Assembly: GCA_934667065.1 (NCBI GenBank)
Contig: CAKULD010000004.1
Location: forward strand, 177,923 to 241,922
DNA length: 64,000 bases
Reading direction: 5' to 3'
Source of the DNA: an uncultured Collinsella sp.
Lineage (GTDB): Bacteria > Actinomycetota > Coriobacteriia > Coriobacteriales > Coriobacteriaceae
The notes under the pieces were generated by a model that searched no databases, was not told the DNA's origin, and saw only the letters and a program-made list of their open reading frames with translations. Both the position numbers and the translations under genes were made by a program. Every line of letters begins with the position of its first letter. Position 1 is the stretch's first letter. Positions 17,259 through 26,079 of this stretch are shown in pieces.

Positions 17259-18094
17259 AAAGAGAAGCAAGCAGGCTTTGCAGCCTCATCGACGATGCCG
17301 ACACCGTTGTCGTTGGCATCGGATCGGGCATGTCGAGCGCCGCCGGGTTCAACCATTACAACCGCGCGGGCATGATGCGCGCCGGAATGGAGGACTGGCA
17401 GCAGGCATTTGGCTTCAAGAGCCTTTTCGACGGCTTCTACCACCTCTACCCCAGCCTCGAGCAGCAGTGGGCCTACTACGCGCGATACATCGATTTCATG
17501 CTGTGCGAGCCGGCCTCACAGCCCTATCTCGACCTGCGGTCCCTTATCGGCCAAAAGGACTACTTTATCCTGAGCACCAACGTGGACACCCAGGTCGAGA
17601 AGACCTTTCCCGCCGAGAAATTCTGCAACTACCAGGGAAGTTTCGCGTACCTTCAGTGCAAGCAGCCGTGCTGCGACGAGCTTTTCGACGCGAGCCCCTA
17701 CATCGAGCGCATGCTCGCGGGCATGGCGGGGTTCGAAGTCCGCAGTGAGGACATCCCTCGATGCCCGCACTGCGGTTGGCAGCTTGTGCCATGGGTGCGC
17801 GACGACACGTTTTTGCAAGGTGCGGCATGGCGCGAGAGCCTCGAGCGATACGAGCATTTTGTGCGCGAGCGCAGCAACAGTCGCGTGCTGTTGCTGGAAC
17901 TTGGCGTGGGCGAGATGACTCCCGGCATCATCACGCTCCCCTTCTGGAGCATGACCGCAAAGCTACCGGATGCGCACCTACTGAGCGTCAACATCTCGGG
18001 CGATTCCGCCCCACTGCAGCTTGGGGACAAGGCGGAGGCGATTCAAGCGGATTTGGGCATGTTGCTCTCGTCGGCGCAGGCAGGCGACAAGTAG
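17246..18094 (+). CDS. Sir2-family protein, class M-like (SirTM), second full-length copy
   Basis: 282 residues. GIGSGMSSAAGF (24-35) is the nucleotide loop, STNVDTQ (110-116) gives Asn112 and Asp114, and Gln130 (NYQGS) replaces the usual catalytic histidine. Zinc ligands are Cys138, Cys142 or 143, Cys173 and Cys176. The gene overlaps the previous one by 13 nt, which implies translational coupling. It resembles the first Sir2 protein along its whole length but lacks that protein's ~40-residue N-terminal extension. Confidence 0.85.
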   Translation: MPSLEREASRLCSLIDDADTVVVGIGSGMSSAAGFNHYNRAGMMRAGMEDWQQAFGFKSLFDGFYHLYPSLEQQWAYYARYIDFMLCEPASQPYLDLRSLIGQKDYFILSTNVDTQVEKTFPAEKFCNYQGSFAYLQCKQPCCDELFDASPYIERMLAGMAGFEVRSEDIPRCPHCGWQLVPWVRDDTFLQGAAWRESLERYEHFVRERSNSRVLLLELGVGEMTPGIITLPFWSMTAKLPDAHLLSVNISGDSAPLQLGDKAEAIQADLGMLLSSAQAGDK

Positions 18095-18142
18095 CACGGC
18101 GGAGCTTTTGCACATTCGACAAAACATACGGGAGAATATGAC

Positions 18143-18460
18143 ATGAAACGCGACGTGAAAATAACGATATTGAAGTCCGAAGTCGATAAACAGCTAGCCG
18201 AGGATTACGCGATTCCCAACTTCGGCCCTTGCCCTTTCCATAAAGCCGGGCAGGTGTTTGTCAGCGATGGGGAACACAAGCCGAAAGGCCTGTGCGAATA
18301 CGCATGGAAGCCCATAGAAGCAATGGTTGCATCGCTCTCCCGCGGCGAGCTCCTTCAGCCAAAAGGGACATGGATGCGCGATGACGACAAAGGGGTGTTC
18401 GCCTGCGTGGACAGGCTGCGTCCGGTCATCATGCTCATAGAAGCGGTAGACCCGGAATAG
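18143..18460 (+). CDS. TIGR04076-family small protein
   Basis: 105 residues. MKRDVKITILKS at the start, GPCPFHKAGQVF near residue 29 and GLCEYAWKPIEAMV near residue 52 are the conserved blocks of the TIGR04076 family as I recall it. The family has no known biochemical role. It lies 48 nt after the last Sir2-like gene on the same strand and may be the fourth gene of the operon. Two conserved cysteines could bind a metal or be redox-active. Confidence 0.65.
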   Translation: MKRDVKITILKSEVDKQLAEDYAIPNFGPCPFHKAGQVFVSDGEHKPKGLCEYAWKPIEAMVASLSRGELLQPKGTWMRDDDKGVFACVDRLRPVIMLIEAVDPE

Positions 18461-18708
18461 GTTTAACAATCAGAATGCGAGCAGGGGCAAAGCGTGAACA
18501 GCGTTGCGCCCCCTGTCTACGCATCAGAGGCTAAAGTCCGCAACCGAAGGCGCGCAGAGTTCTTGCTTTGATGCTCTCCAAAGAATGTGCTCCGCTTCCT
18601 AACCGAAAATGCCTTCAGTCGATTGCATGGGTCAGTGTTGCCGACAGCAGGGATTAATCACGTCGTTTTCCCAGGCAAGTATTTGGGGCGCACACGCGGC
18701 GTTCAAAA

Positions 18709-18727
18709 ATGCGGAGCGACTCCGCAT
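18709..18727 (-). terminator. Rho-independent terminator after a small ORF
   Basis: On the minus strand ATGCGGAG pairs with CTCCGCAT across a 3-nt loop and is followed by TTTT. It lies 25 nt beyond the stop of the 39-codon ORF at 18752-18871. Confidence 0.55.
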
Positions 18728-18751
18728 GGCTCGAAACTGAGCCGAGGTGCC

Positions 18752-18871
18752 CTACTTCTCGCCCTCCAGCAGTCCCACCACCACGATGCAGGGGCGATTG
18801 TGCTTAAGCATGAGCTCGCGGGCGCGCTCGACGAGGTCGAAGAAGTCCTGGGAGATGGATACGATCTTCAT
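18752..18871 (-). CDS. Putative 39-residue small protein
   Basis: The ORF starts ATG AAG ATC GTA and contains DFFDLVERARELMLKHN and a hydrophobic CIVVVGLLEGEK end. AAGGGGG precedes the ATG at a suitable distance and a terminator follows, so a short transcription unit is plausible. A GC-rich hairpin (18897-18920) lies just before the ribosome site. I do not recognise the sequence. It could also be the N-terminal remnant of a longer gene. Confidence 0.4.
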   Translation of the reverse strand: MKIVSISQDFFDLVERARELMLKHNRPCIVVVGLLEGEK

Positions 18872-18896
18872 CGGTTACGCCCCCTTCATACGAAGC

Positions 18897-18920
18897 GGGG
18901 CCCGCATCGCTGCAGGCCCC
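18897..18920 (-). promoter_or_regulatory. Hairpin in the leader of the small ORF
   Basis: GGGGCC and GGCCCC arms with inner pairing form a 9- to 10-bp stem 26 nt upstream of the small ORF start. With the 8-bp repeat at 18926-18933/18958-18965 it gives a structured leader. Confidence 0.35.
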
Positions 18921-19367
18921 TACAGGTGGGCGATATTCTACACCTTGCGGCACCCCGTCGCCCACGGAGGTTAAACGTACACGTAAGCCGTACTCTGAAA
19001 GCCGCGGCTTCCGGCAAGTAATTAATACCACGAAAGGTCGCTTTCAATGCGCATAGCTCACAAAGTAACACTCGCTGGGCCGTCACCCCTGGCAGTTACC
19101 CTCCAATCTTCATTGGAGTCAGCAGGTCAATTCATATAGTCATGGGGGTTTATCCTAAAGGGATTCAAATTTATACCCCCATAACTAAGGAATTTTCTAT
19201 TCCCACTCTTTCGCGCCCGTTTGCTGCGGCGCCATTCCAGTTGATTCTAGTTTGGTCGTCGGCTTCAACCGTCATACCGCCGAATCCTGCCGCGTGTCTT
19301 CGCGTGGGCGTTTGGGACAAAACGTGGGACAACGCAGAAAACTTTTCGACGGCCGAAGGCCCGCAGT

Positions 19368-19396
19368 TTCGTTTTTGTCCCGGGGACAAAAACGAA
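19368..19396. repeat. Hairpin with 14-bp arms
   Basis: TTCGTTTTTGTCCC and its complement face each other across one base. It is a near-perfect palindrome in a non-coding region. Function is unknown. Confidence 0.5.
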
Positions 19397-19775
19397 CGAA
19401 CGCCAGAACCCTAAAACGCACGAATGGGAGCAACGATCGGCAAATTCGCCGCCTTGGTGCTCACTGCGAGAAGCGAATCGTTGCGAGTGGTTTTGCAAGC
19501 TCGTATTTCCGCAGGTCACAACTGGTACAAATCATTCATGAACGAAGGAATCGTCACCGGAGGCTTTGTTCTTGCCGATGCATGCGCTTTGTTGGCCGCA
19601 TGTTTGAATCCCGGCAATTAGCGGTTCTCAGTCCTTTCGTCGCGTTTTTCATTGGCTGCGATGGGTCATGGCGATACCACCCGGGTCTCGTTATCCGAGA
19701 AATTGAGTTGAGGTTGAGGTTCGGGTTTCGCCGACTTACGCAGCTTGGCGGACGGAGTGCCCGGGCTCGTTGCGC

Positions 19776-20030
19776 CTAGGGCGCGGCGGGGCCGGCGACG
19801 TCGGAGGTATCGATCTCGCCCAGATTGGCGAGCTGGCTGATGAACGGGATGCTCTCGGGGTCGTCCGCCTCGACGCCGCCGAGCACGATGGTGCCGTCAC
19901 GCATGTCGATTTGGGTCGCGAACACGGCCGGATCGAACCCCGAGGCGATAAAGCCGATGCCCGCGAGGACGACGCCCGCGGCAACGAGCCCGCCCGCCAC
20001 GGCGAGGTAGATCTTCTTCGCGCTGGTCAT
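19776..20030 (-). CDS. Small single-pass membrane or secreted protein
   Basis: 84 residues. The N terminus MTSAKKIYLAVAGGLVAAGVVLAGIGF is a membrane anchor or signal, followed by a short polar domain (DMRDGTIVLGGVEADD). The second ATG (20030) fits the AAAGGA ribosome site better than the ATG three codons upstream. It is the third gene of the PadR/DUF1700 operon, in the position where other genomes often have a DUF4097 protein; here only a short protein is present. Confidence 0.7.
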   Translation of the reverse strand: MTSAKKIYLAVAGGLVAAGVVLAGIGFIASGFDPAVFATQIDMRDGTIVLGGVEADDPESIPFISQLANLGEIDTSDVAGPAAP

Positions 20031-20045
20031 GGTACTCATTCCTTT

Positions 20046-20669
20046 CTACACCGCGAGGTGCGCGGCAGCGCCGGCCTTCTCGCCCTTGCCCTTCCAGAAG
20101 GGCGAGGCGGCCTTCCTCGCCCAGAACGCCGAGAGGCGCGCAATCTGCTTGGATGCCTCCCAAGCGCCCGCGCCCACGAGGAGAGCCGCGCCGACGAAGG
20201 CGAGCCCGCAGCCCAGCATCGCGATCACGTAGGGCGCATGGCCGACGGCCACGCCCGCCGCCACGAGCGCGAGCGATACCGCGCCCACGGCGCCGAGGGC
20301 GGCGGCGATGACCCACACGCAGAGCGCCAGCACCCAGATGCAGATATAGACCGTGACGGCCACGGCGGCGAAGGCGGCGAGCAGCGGCGCCCACACCGGG
20401 GAGCCCACGATGGTCAGCACCCACAGCAGCGCGGTGCTGCGCCGGCGCGTCCTCGCGATCGCGCGCGGCACGGCGGGCAGGTCGTCGAGCGCGGTCTCGG
20501 CAACCTCGCCGGGGGTACCCATTGCGGCAACGGCCTCCTCCTCGTTCATGCCGTCCTCCATGCGGTCGGCGATGGCCTCCGCATAGAATGCTTTGGTCTC
20601 CTCTACCTGCTCATCCGGCAGGCAGGCGAGCAGCTCGCCCAACCGGCCCAAGAACTCATCGCGCGTCAT
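20046..20669 (-). CDS. DUF1700 family membrane protein
   Basis: 207 residues. The N-terminal ~70 residues (MTRDEFLGRLGELLACLPDEQ, then YAEAIADRMEDGMNEEEAVAAMG) are the cytoplasmic helical region of DUF1700. Three to four hydrophobic helices follow (LLWVLTIVGSPVWAPLLAAF and on). The gene overlaps the end of the PadR gene by 14 nt. PadR-DUF1700 pairs are common in Gram-positive bacteria and are usually linked to envelope stress. The role is not proven. Confidence 0.85.
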   Translation of the reverse strand: MTRDEFLGRLGELLACLPDEQVEETKAFYAEAIADRMEDGMNEEEAVAAMGTPGEVAETALDDLPAVPRAIARTRRRSTALLWVLTIVGSPVWAPLLAAFAAVAVTVYICIWVLALCVWVIAAALGAVGAVSLALVAAGVAVGHAPYVIAMLGCGLAFVGAALLVGAGAWEASKQIARLSAFWARKAASPFWKGKGEKAGAAAHLAV

Positions 20670-20976
20670 GGTGTGCCCCCTCAACGTATGCATAAATCTC
20701 TCGTACGGACGGCCACTCGGCCAGGAACTCCTCGATGCGGGCGCGTCCGGCGTCCGTGATGCGGTAGTACCGGCGCAGCCGCCCGTTGTGCTCGGCGGAG
20801 CGTGCCGTGATGCACCCGGCCTTCTCCAGGCGCTTGAGCAGCGGGTAGAGCGTCGACTCCGTGAGCCCCATGCTCGCCGGCACGTCTTTCACGATCTGGT
20901 AGCCGTAGGACTCCTCGCCGGAGACGGCCGCAAGCACGCAGGCCTCCAGGAAGCCGCGCTTCATCTGGGCCTCCAT
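20656..20976 (-). CDS. PadR-family transcriptional regulator
   Basis: 106 residues from the ATG at 20976, which has GGGAGG 7 nt upstream. The winged helix reads MKRGFLEACVLAAVSGEESYGYQIVKDV, then GLTESTLYPLLKRLEKAGCI and a wing (NGRLRRYYRITDAGR). This is a short PadR of subfamily 1. It leads a three-gene operon and is expected to repress it. A 33-bp imperfect palindrome sits directly upstream. Confidence 0.9.
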   Translation of the reverse strand: MEAQMKRGFLEACVLAAVSGEESYGYQIVKDVPASMGLTESTLYPLLKRLEKAGCITARSAEHNGRLRRYYRITDAGRARIEEFLAEWPSVREIYAYVEGAHHDAR

Positions 20977-20991
20977 CCGCACACCTCCCTT

Positions 20992-21024
20992 CGTCATATA
21001 CTGTGCTACGCACACTATATGACG
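20992..21024. promoter_or_regulatory. Candidate PadR operator
   Basis: CGTCATATACTGTG (20992-21005) and CACACTATATGACG (21011-21024) form a 14-bp inverted repeat with one mismatch and a 5-nt spacer. It begins 16 nt upstream of the padR start and would overlap its promoter. PadR proteins bind such dyads. Confidence 0.6.
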
Positions 21025-21115
21025 CAAGGTATTAGACGTCAACTCCCATCGCGAAGATTCTCAGGTCCCTGCACGATGCTGTGCTCAAACATCACGGCAT
21101 ACACGATAAGGTTCG

Positions 21116-21150
21116 AAAAAAACGAGGGAGACCGCATTCGACCTCCCTCG
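21116..21150 (-). terminator. Rho-independent terminator
   Basis: CGAGGGAG/CTCCCTCG stem (21123-21130 with 21143-21150). On the minus strand it is followed by TTTTTTT. It is 163 nt past the stop of the minus-strand DUF4143 ATPase gene, its likely source transcript. Confidence 0.65.
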
Positions 21151-21312
21151 CAAAGAGCTATTTACTATCCCCGCTTAGTAACAGGAGCCGCTGGTCAAAA
21201 GCTCATTATCTTCAACACGAGCTCTCGGCCTGCCGATTCCAAGTGAATCAATGGTCCTCATGCAATACTCACGCCGCTCATGCACCGAGGAGCAAAGAAA
21301 TCCGGCCGTCGC

Positions 21313-22536
21313 TCAAATAAGGTCGCCGTTATCTTTCATAAACGACACCATGTTAAGATGCCTGACACCATCTCTCTCCTGCAACAGGGGATCAAGCGTG
21401 AAAAGGTAGCGCGGATACCCGTCCCTGATGTAGCCGAACGGCCTGTACTCACGCTCTTCCACGTCCCTATCGGCGATTGTCATCGAGACCTGGATGTAGG
21501 CATAGGCGTTGCGCCTGCGAGCGATGAAGTCGCACTCCAGCTTCCCGATGCGGCCTACGGATAGCTTATATCCCCTCGAGCGGAGATAGATGTACAAGGC
21601 GTTTTCCAACGAGGGCCCGTAGTTCAGCCGGACATCGACGTTGCGCGCAAAATAGATACCCGGATCCGCAAGGTAGTACTTCTCCTCGCCACGCAACGAT
21701 TTGCGGGACTTAAGGTCGAATCTCTCGCATCTGTAGAGCACCTTGGCATCAACGAGCATCTGGATGTAGGAGGCGATCGTCCGCCGCTCGACGGCAATGC
21801 GCTCCGTCTTGGTGAAATAGTCATGAAGGTTGGTGAGGCTCGTTGGCGCACCGTAGTTGTTGATGACGTAGGTCATGACACGGTTGAACGTATCAATGTT
21901 CCGGATCTTGTTGCGAGACCTGATGTCCTTGTCGACGATCTGCCCAACAACATCCTCGATGTAGCGAGCCTTTGCCTCGGGATCTTCGTATTCCAGGGAC
22001 CGGGGAAACCCGCCATACCGTAGGTATTCGTCAAATTCGATTCGCGCATCACCGACCTCCTTACCCATGAACCTCTTCATATCGAGGAACTCGGAAAAGG
22101 ATAGGGTGAACATCTCGAACTCCACGTATCGGCCCGTGAGCTTGGTCATCAGCTCGCCAGACAGCAGATACGAGTTGGAACCAGTGATGAATATCGAGAA
22201 GCCGCCATCCGAGTTGTAAGCGTTCACGACCTCCTCGTAGCCTCGGACGTTCTGCACCTCGTCGATGAAGAGGTATTTGAAGTCGTTGTCGGCCAGAAGC
22301 GACTCGATTTTTTTCTCCAGCTGCTCAGGCGTCTTAATCGAGCGGTTGCCGCGCTTATCGAGATCGAGGTAGATGATGTCCTTATCTTCGACGCCGCGAT
22401 TTCTCAGTTCTTCGGCAATCGTTGCCATGAGACACGATTTGCCGCAGCGACGAATACCTGTGATTACCTTGATCAGATCGTCGTCGTAGAACGGCCGGAT
22501 CTTTTTCAGATATTGCTCGCGATGGTACAGTTTCAT
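21313..22536 (-). CDS. AAA ATPase with DUF4143 domain, second copy
   Basis: 407 residues. Walker A is GIRRCGKS near residue 27-34, Walker B is YLFIDEVQ near residue 89-96. The C-terminal domain has KLECDFIARR and AYIQVSM, the place of the PD-(D/E)XK-like motif, but without the usual E-x-K lysine. It differs clearly from the ATPase at 11309-12598, so the two are not recent duplicates. It has its own terminator and lies alone between unrelated operons. Biological role of the family is unproven. Confidence 0.85.
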   Translation of the reverse strand: MKLYHREQYLKKIRPFYDDDLIKVITGIRRCGKSCLMATIAEELRNRGVEDKDIIYLDLDKRGNRSIKTPEQLEKKIESLLADNDFKYLFIDEVQNVRGYEEVVNAYNSDGGFSIFITGSNSYLLSGELMTKLTGRYVEFEMFTLSFSEFLDMKRFMGKEVGDARIEFDEYLRYGGFPRSLEYEDPEAKARYIEDVVGQIVDKDIRSRNKIRNIDTFNRVMTYVINNYGAPTSLTNLHDYFTKTERIAVERRTIASYIQMLVDAKVLYRCERFDLKSRKSLRGEEKYYLADPGIYFARNVDVRLNYGPSLENALYIYLRSRGYKLSVGRIGKLECDFIARRRNAYAYIQVSMTIADRDVEEREYRPFGYIRDGYPRYLFTLDPLLQERDGVRHLNMVSFMKDNGDLI

Positions 22537-22632
22537 GTAAATCGCCTCCTCTGCCTAGCTTATCAGAGGAGGCGATAATCGTCAGTTAAGACACCAATAA
22601 TTTTGATTTTACGGAATTTGGTTCCTTAAACC

Positions 22633-24231
22633 TTACTCCCACTCGATGGTCGCGGGCGGCTTGGACGTGATGTCGTAGCACACGCGGTTGGCACCGGGGA
22701 CCTCGGCCACGATGCGACCGGAGATGCGGGCCAGCACGTCGTAGGGCAGCTTGGCCCAGTCGGCGGTCATGGCATCGGAGCTCTCAACAGCGCGCAGGAT
22801 GATCGGGCGCTGATAGGTGCGCTCGTCGCCCATGACGCCAACGGACTTGATGTCAGGCAGGACGGCAAAATACTGCCAGCAGCTGTGCTCGGAGTTGCGC
22901 TCGCCGGTCTGCTCAAACAGACGCTGGTTGTAGGCGTCGAGCTCCTCGCGCACGATGGCGTCGGCGTTCTTGAGGATCTCGAGCTTCTCCTTGTCGACCG
23001 CGCCGATGATGCGGATGGCCAGGCCCGGGCCCGGGAAGGGCTGACGGAACACGATGTGGCCCGGCAGGCCCAGGGCCAGACCAAGCGCGCGGACCTCGTC
23101 CTTAAAGAAGTGGTCGAGCGGCTCGATGAGGTCGAAGTGCACGCCCTCGGGGAACGGGATCAGGTTGTGATGGCTCTTGATGGTGGCCGTCTTGCCGCCC
23201 GTCTTGCGAGCGCCAGACTCGATGATGTCGGGGTAGATAGTGCCCTGAGCCAGGTACTTGACCGGCTTGCCGTCGGTCTCGAGCTGCTGGGCCACGGCGA
23301 AGAACTCTTTCCAGAACTGCGTACCGATGATGCGGCGCTTTTCCTCGGGCTCGGTCACGCCGGCCAGAAGCTCGGCATAGCGGTCCTCGGCATGCACGTG
23401 GATAAAGTCGACGTCAAACTGCTTGGTGAAGACCTCCTCCACCTGCTCGGGCTCGCCCTTGCGCAGCAGGCCGTGGTTGATGAACACGCAGGTCATCTGC
23501 TTGCCCACGGCGCGAGCGCCCAGGGCTGCCACGACGGAGGAGTCGACGCCGCCGGACAGGGCCAGGATTACACGGTCGTCGCCAACCTTCTCGCGGAACT
23601 CGGCCGTCATGGTCTCGGCCAGGTTGTCCATGGTCCAGTTAGGCTCCAGGCCGCAAATCTCAAACAGGAAGTTGCTCAGCAGCTGCTGACCATACTCGGA
23701 GTGCTTAACCTCGGGATGGAACTGCGTGGTAAAGATCTTGCGCTCGGGGCACTCCATGGCGGCAACCGGGCATACGTCGGTGCTGGCGGTGACGGTAAAG
23801 CCCTCGGGCACCTCGGAGACGGCGTCGCGGTGGCTCATCCACACGGTCTGCTCCATGGGCGTGGAGTTGAAGAGCTTGGCGTCGGCCGTGCGCGTGATCG
23901 TGGCGCGGCCGTACTCGCCTACCTCGGAGTGGCCGACCTTGCCGCCGAGCGTCACGGCCGTGATCTGGTGGCCGTAGCAAAAGCCCAGGACGGGAAGGCC
24001 CAGGTCAAAGATGGCGGGGTCGATGGACGGTGCGTCCTCGGCATACACGGAAGCCGGGCCGCCGGAAAGGATGAGCGCGGAGGCGTTCATCTCGCGAATC
24101 TCGTCGGCCGAGATGTCGCAGGGGACAATCTCGGAATACACGTTGAGGTCGCGGACGCGACGGGCAATGAGCTGACCGTACTGCGCACCAAAGTCGAGTA
24201 CGAGGACCTTTGCGGAAGCATTTTGATCCAT
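22633..24231 (-). CDS. guaA: GMP synthase (glutamine-hydrolysing)
   Basis: 532 residues. It makes GMP from XMP, ATP and glutamine. The class I amidotransferase domain has the nucleophile Cys85 (GFCYGHQ) with His172 and Glu174 (FHPEVKH). The ATP pyrophosphatase domain has LSGGVDSSV (225-233). The dimerisation end closes with ITSKPPATIEWE, the standard GuaA terminus. The ATG at 24231 was chosen because it starts the conserved N terminus; upstream frame extension is not conserved-looking. It is a single gene, divergent from the asparaginase. No purine riboswitch was seen in its leader. Confidence 0.97.
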   Translation of the reverse strand: MDQNASAKVLVLDFGAQYGQLIARRVRDLNVYSEIVPCDISADEIREMNASALILSGGPASVYAEDAPSIDPAIFDLGLPVLGFCYGHQITAVTLGGKVGHSEVGEYGRATITRTADAKLFNSTPMEQTVWMSHRDAVSEVPEGFTVTASTDVCPVAAMECPERKIFTTQFHPEVKHSEYGQQLLSNFLFEICGLEPNWTMDNLAETMTAEFREKVGDDRVILALSGGVDSSVVAALGARAVGKQMTCVFINHGLLRKGEPEQVEEVFTKQFDVDFIHVHAEDRYAELLAGVTEPEEKRRIIGTQFWKEFFAVAQQLETDGKPVKYLAQGTIYPDIIESGARKTGGKTATIKSHHNLIPFPEGVHFDLIEPLDHFFKDEVRALGLALGLPGHIVFRQPFPGPGLAIRIIGAVDKEKLEILKNADAIVREELDAYNQRLFEQTGERNSEHSCWQYFAVLPDIKSVGVMGDERTYQRPIILRAVESSDAMTADWAKLPYDVLARISGRIVAEVPGANRVCYDITSKPPATIEWE

Positions 24232-24498
24232 GGTTTCCCCCTCTTGTTGGCGGGGAGCCGCTGCCCGCCCGCGCGAATGAACGAAAATAACTTTCATAGT
24301 GTACACGTATGTGAATGCTCCACGCCCGTCACCGGCGGCTATGCACGGCAAACGCACGAGCTTTATCCCATTTTTGGCACCCGAATATGTTACTAAACGT
24401 TACAGATGATGTAATACGTTTGAACATTGAACGCCCTGTGCCACAATACTGACGAATGACTCCGCCCCTGCGGCGACAAAATCGATAGGAATACCAGC

Positions 24499-25512
24499 AT
24501 GAAGCGCATCCTTCTCATCGCCACGGGCGGCACCATCGCATCGACCGAGGACGGCAACGGCCTCTCCCCCGCCTTGACCGGTGAGGAGCTTGCTCAGAGC
24601 GTGCCCGAGATCTCGGGCCTTTGCGAGCTCGATGTTGTACAGCCCATGAACATCGACAGCACCAATATGCGTCCCAGCGACTGGATGCGCATCCGCGACG
24701 TCATCGTCGAGGGCTATGCCGACCACGACGGCTTTGTGGTTCTGCACGGCACCGATACCATGAGCTATACCGCGGCGGCGCTCTCCTACCTGATTCAGGA
24801 CAGCCCCAAGCCCATCGTGCTCACCGGCTCGCAAAAGCCCATGGGCAATCCCTTTACCGATGCCAAGCTCAACCTGTACCAAAGTCTGCTCTATGCGCTC
24901 GACGAGCATTCGCACGACGTGTCAATCGTCTTTGGCGGCGTGGCCATTGCCGGCACGCGCGCCCGCAAGCAGCGCACCATGAGCTTTAACGCTTTCATCA
25001 GCGTCAACTATCCGCCCATTGCCTATATTCGCAACGATCGCATCGTGCGCAACGGACTTCATGGCACGCATCAGGGCGAGAACCCCGTGCGCTTCTACGA
25101 CAATATCGACCCGCGCGTGTTCGTGCTTAAGCTCACGCCGGGTGTTAACCCCGGTATCCTCGATGCCCTTGCCGATAGCTACGATGCCGTGATTCTGGAG
25201 ACCTTTGGCATTGGCGGCATCCCCGAGTTTGGTGAGTCGGGCGAATCGTTCCAGGAAGCAATCTTCCGTTGGGTCGATTCGGGCCGCACCGTCGTTATGA
25301 CTACGCAGGTGCCCGAGGAAGGTCTTGACCTGGGCGTTTACGAGGTCGGTCGCGCTTATGCCGATCATCCGGGCATTCTGCGTGGCGACGACATGACCAC
25401 CGAGACGCTCGTGGCAAAGACCATGTGGGCACTCGGCCAGTCGCGCGACGCGGCAGAGATCCAGCGTCTATTCTACAGCCAGGTCAACCACGATCGCATC
25501 CCAATGGTGTAA
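24499..25512 (+). CDS. ansA: L-asparaginase, type I (cytoplasmic)
   Basis: 337 residues with no signal peptide. It hydrolyses asparagine to aspartate and ammonia. The nucleophile threonine is Thr12 (ATGGTIAST) and the second catalytic threonine and aspartate are Thr85 and Asp86 (LHGTDTM), with Lys157 in the position of the catalytic lysine. Length and the missing signal peptide fit the AnsA type. The ribosome site is ATAGGA. It is a single gene. Confidence 0.93.
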   Translation: MKRILLIATGGTIASTEDGNGLSPALTGEELAQSVPEISGLCELDVVQPMNIDSTNMRPSDWMRIRDVIVEGYADHDGFVVLHGTDTMSYTAAALSYLIQDSPKPIVLTGSQKPMGNPFTDAKLNLYQSLLYALDEHSHDVSIVFGGVAIAGTRARKQRTMSFNAFISVNYPPIAYIRNDRIVRNGLHGTHQGENPVRFYDNIDPRVFVLKLTPGVNPGILDALADSYDAVILETFGIGGIPEFGESGESFQEAIFRWVDSGRTVVMTTQVPEEGLDLGVYEVGRAYADHPGILRGDDMTTETLVAKTMWALGQSRDAAEIQRLFYSQVNHDRIPMV

Positions 25513-25832
25513 TCACGGAGACACTTCTGCTTATCGCAGCCCCGATCGGCAGGTGGTCCCCCTTGCGCCGTGCAAAAAACGGAGTATTCTGCAATTTCTC
25601 CGCCGGAGGCATCGAATCTGCCGATTGCTAGACGAACTATTAGTGCCAAAGGGCCGTCTAACAAATATTTATTCCTCATTTATATTTAACTTGTGGATTA
25701 TCTTTTGCCATAATCACAAGGCTAGTCGTTCGAGGTGCACTCTACGGATGAACCGGTGCAGAATACTCGCGTTTTTGCACATCGCTGCTGGGGGGACCTG
25801 TCCAAAAGCGCCACATAACACCGAAAAACGCC
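25513..25832. other. Intergenic region without recognisable content
   Basis: 320 nt of lower GC than the neighbours. No ORF, hairpin terminator or RNA motif was identified. Confidence 0.4.
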
Positions 25833-26051
25833 TTATTCAATGCCCTCGAGAAGCTCCGAAACCGTCATGCCGAGTGCGGGCGCAATTTTAAATAGAACCT
25901 TGAGCGTGATGTTTGCCGTTCCGCCTTCGATTTGGTCGAGGTAGGGGCGGCTAATTCCTGCCGCCACGCAAAAATCGACCTTGGAGATACCAAGGTCGCA
26001 GCGCGTCTGCTCGACCCGCTTGCCAAGAATCTGTTCTGCACATTCGTCCAT
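25833..26051 (-). CDS. Xre-family helix-turn-helix regulator
   Basis: 72 residues from the ATG at 26051 (MDECAEQILGKRVEQTRCDLG). The helix-turn-helix reads GISKVDFCVAAGISRPYLDQIEGG and ends with ALGMTVSELLEG. A TTG eight codons upstream is also possible. Neither start has a strong ribosome site, so the transcript may be leaderless. A 26-bp perfect palindrome lies 29 nt upstream, shared with the divergent gene at 26128. Confidence 0.8.
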   Translation of the reverse strand: MDECAEQILGKRVEQTRCDLGISKVDFCVAAGISRPYLDQIEGGTANITLKVLFKIAPALGMTVSELLEGIE

Positions 26052-26079
26052 GCAGACGAGTTTGAAATGCGGCAAAACA

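Larger units (their letters stand above)
18461..19775. other. 1.3-kb mostly non-coding region
   Basis: Apart from one small minus-strand ORF with a terminator (18709-18871) I see no credible gene. Several hairpins occur, the strongest at 18897-18920 and 19368-19396. The rest has no coding signal in any frame and may be remnants of lost genes. Confidence 0.5.
20977..21312. other. Intergenic region between the PadR operon and the ATPase gene
   Basis: 336 nt with the PadR operator (20992-21024) and the terminator at 21123-21150. No gene is seen in it. Confidence 0.5.

Noticed and set aside
19424..19621. 65-codon frame in the 18.5-19.8 kb region
   Set aside because: No ribosome site, no recognisable sequence and no supporting context.
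22885..24396. 503-codon plus-strand frame antisense to guaA
   Set aside because: guaA has all catalytic motifs; this is its complement.
24232..24498. Purine riboswitch before guaA
   Set aside because: The leader was read for the conserved purine-aptamer core and none was found.
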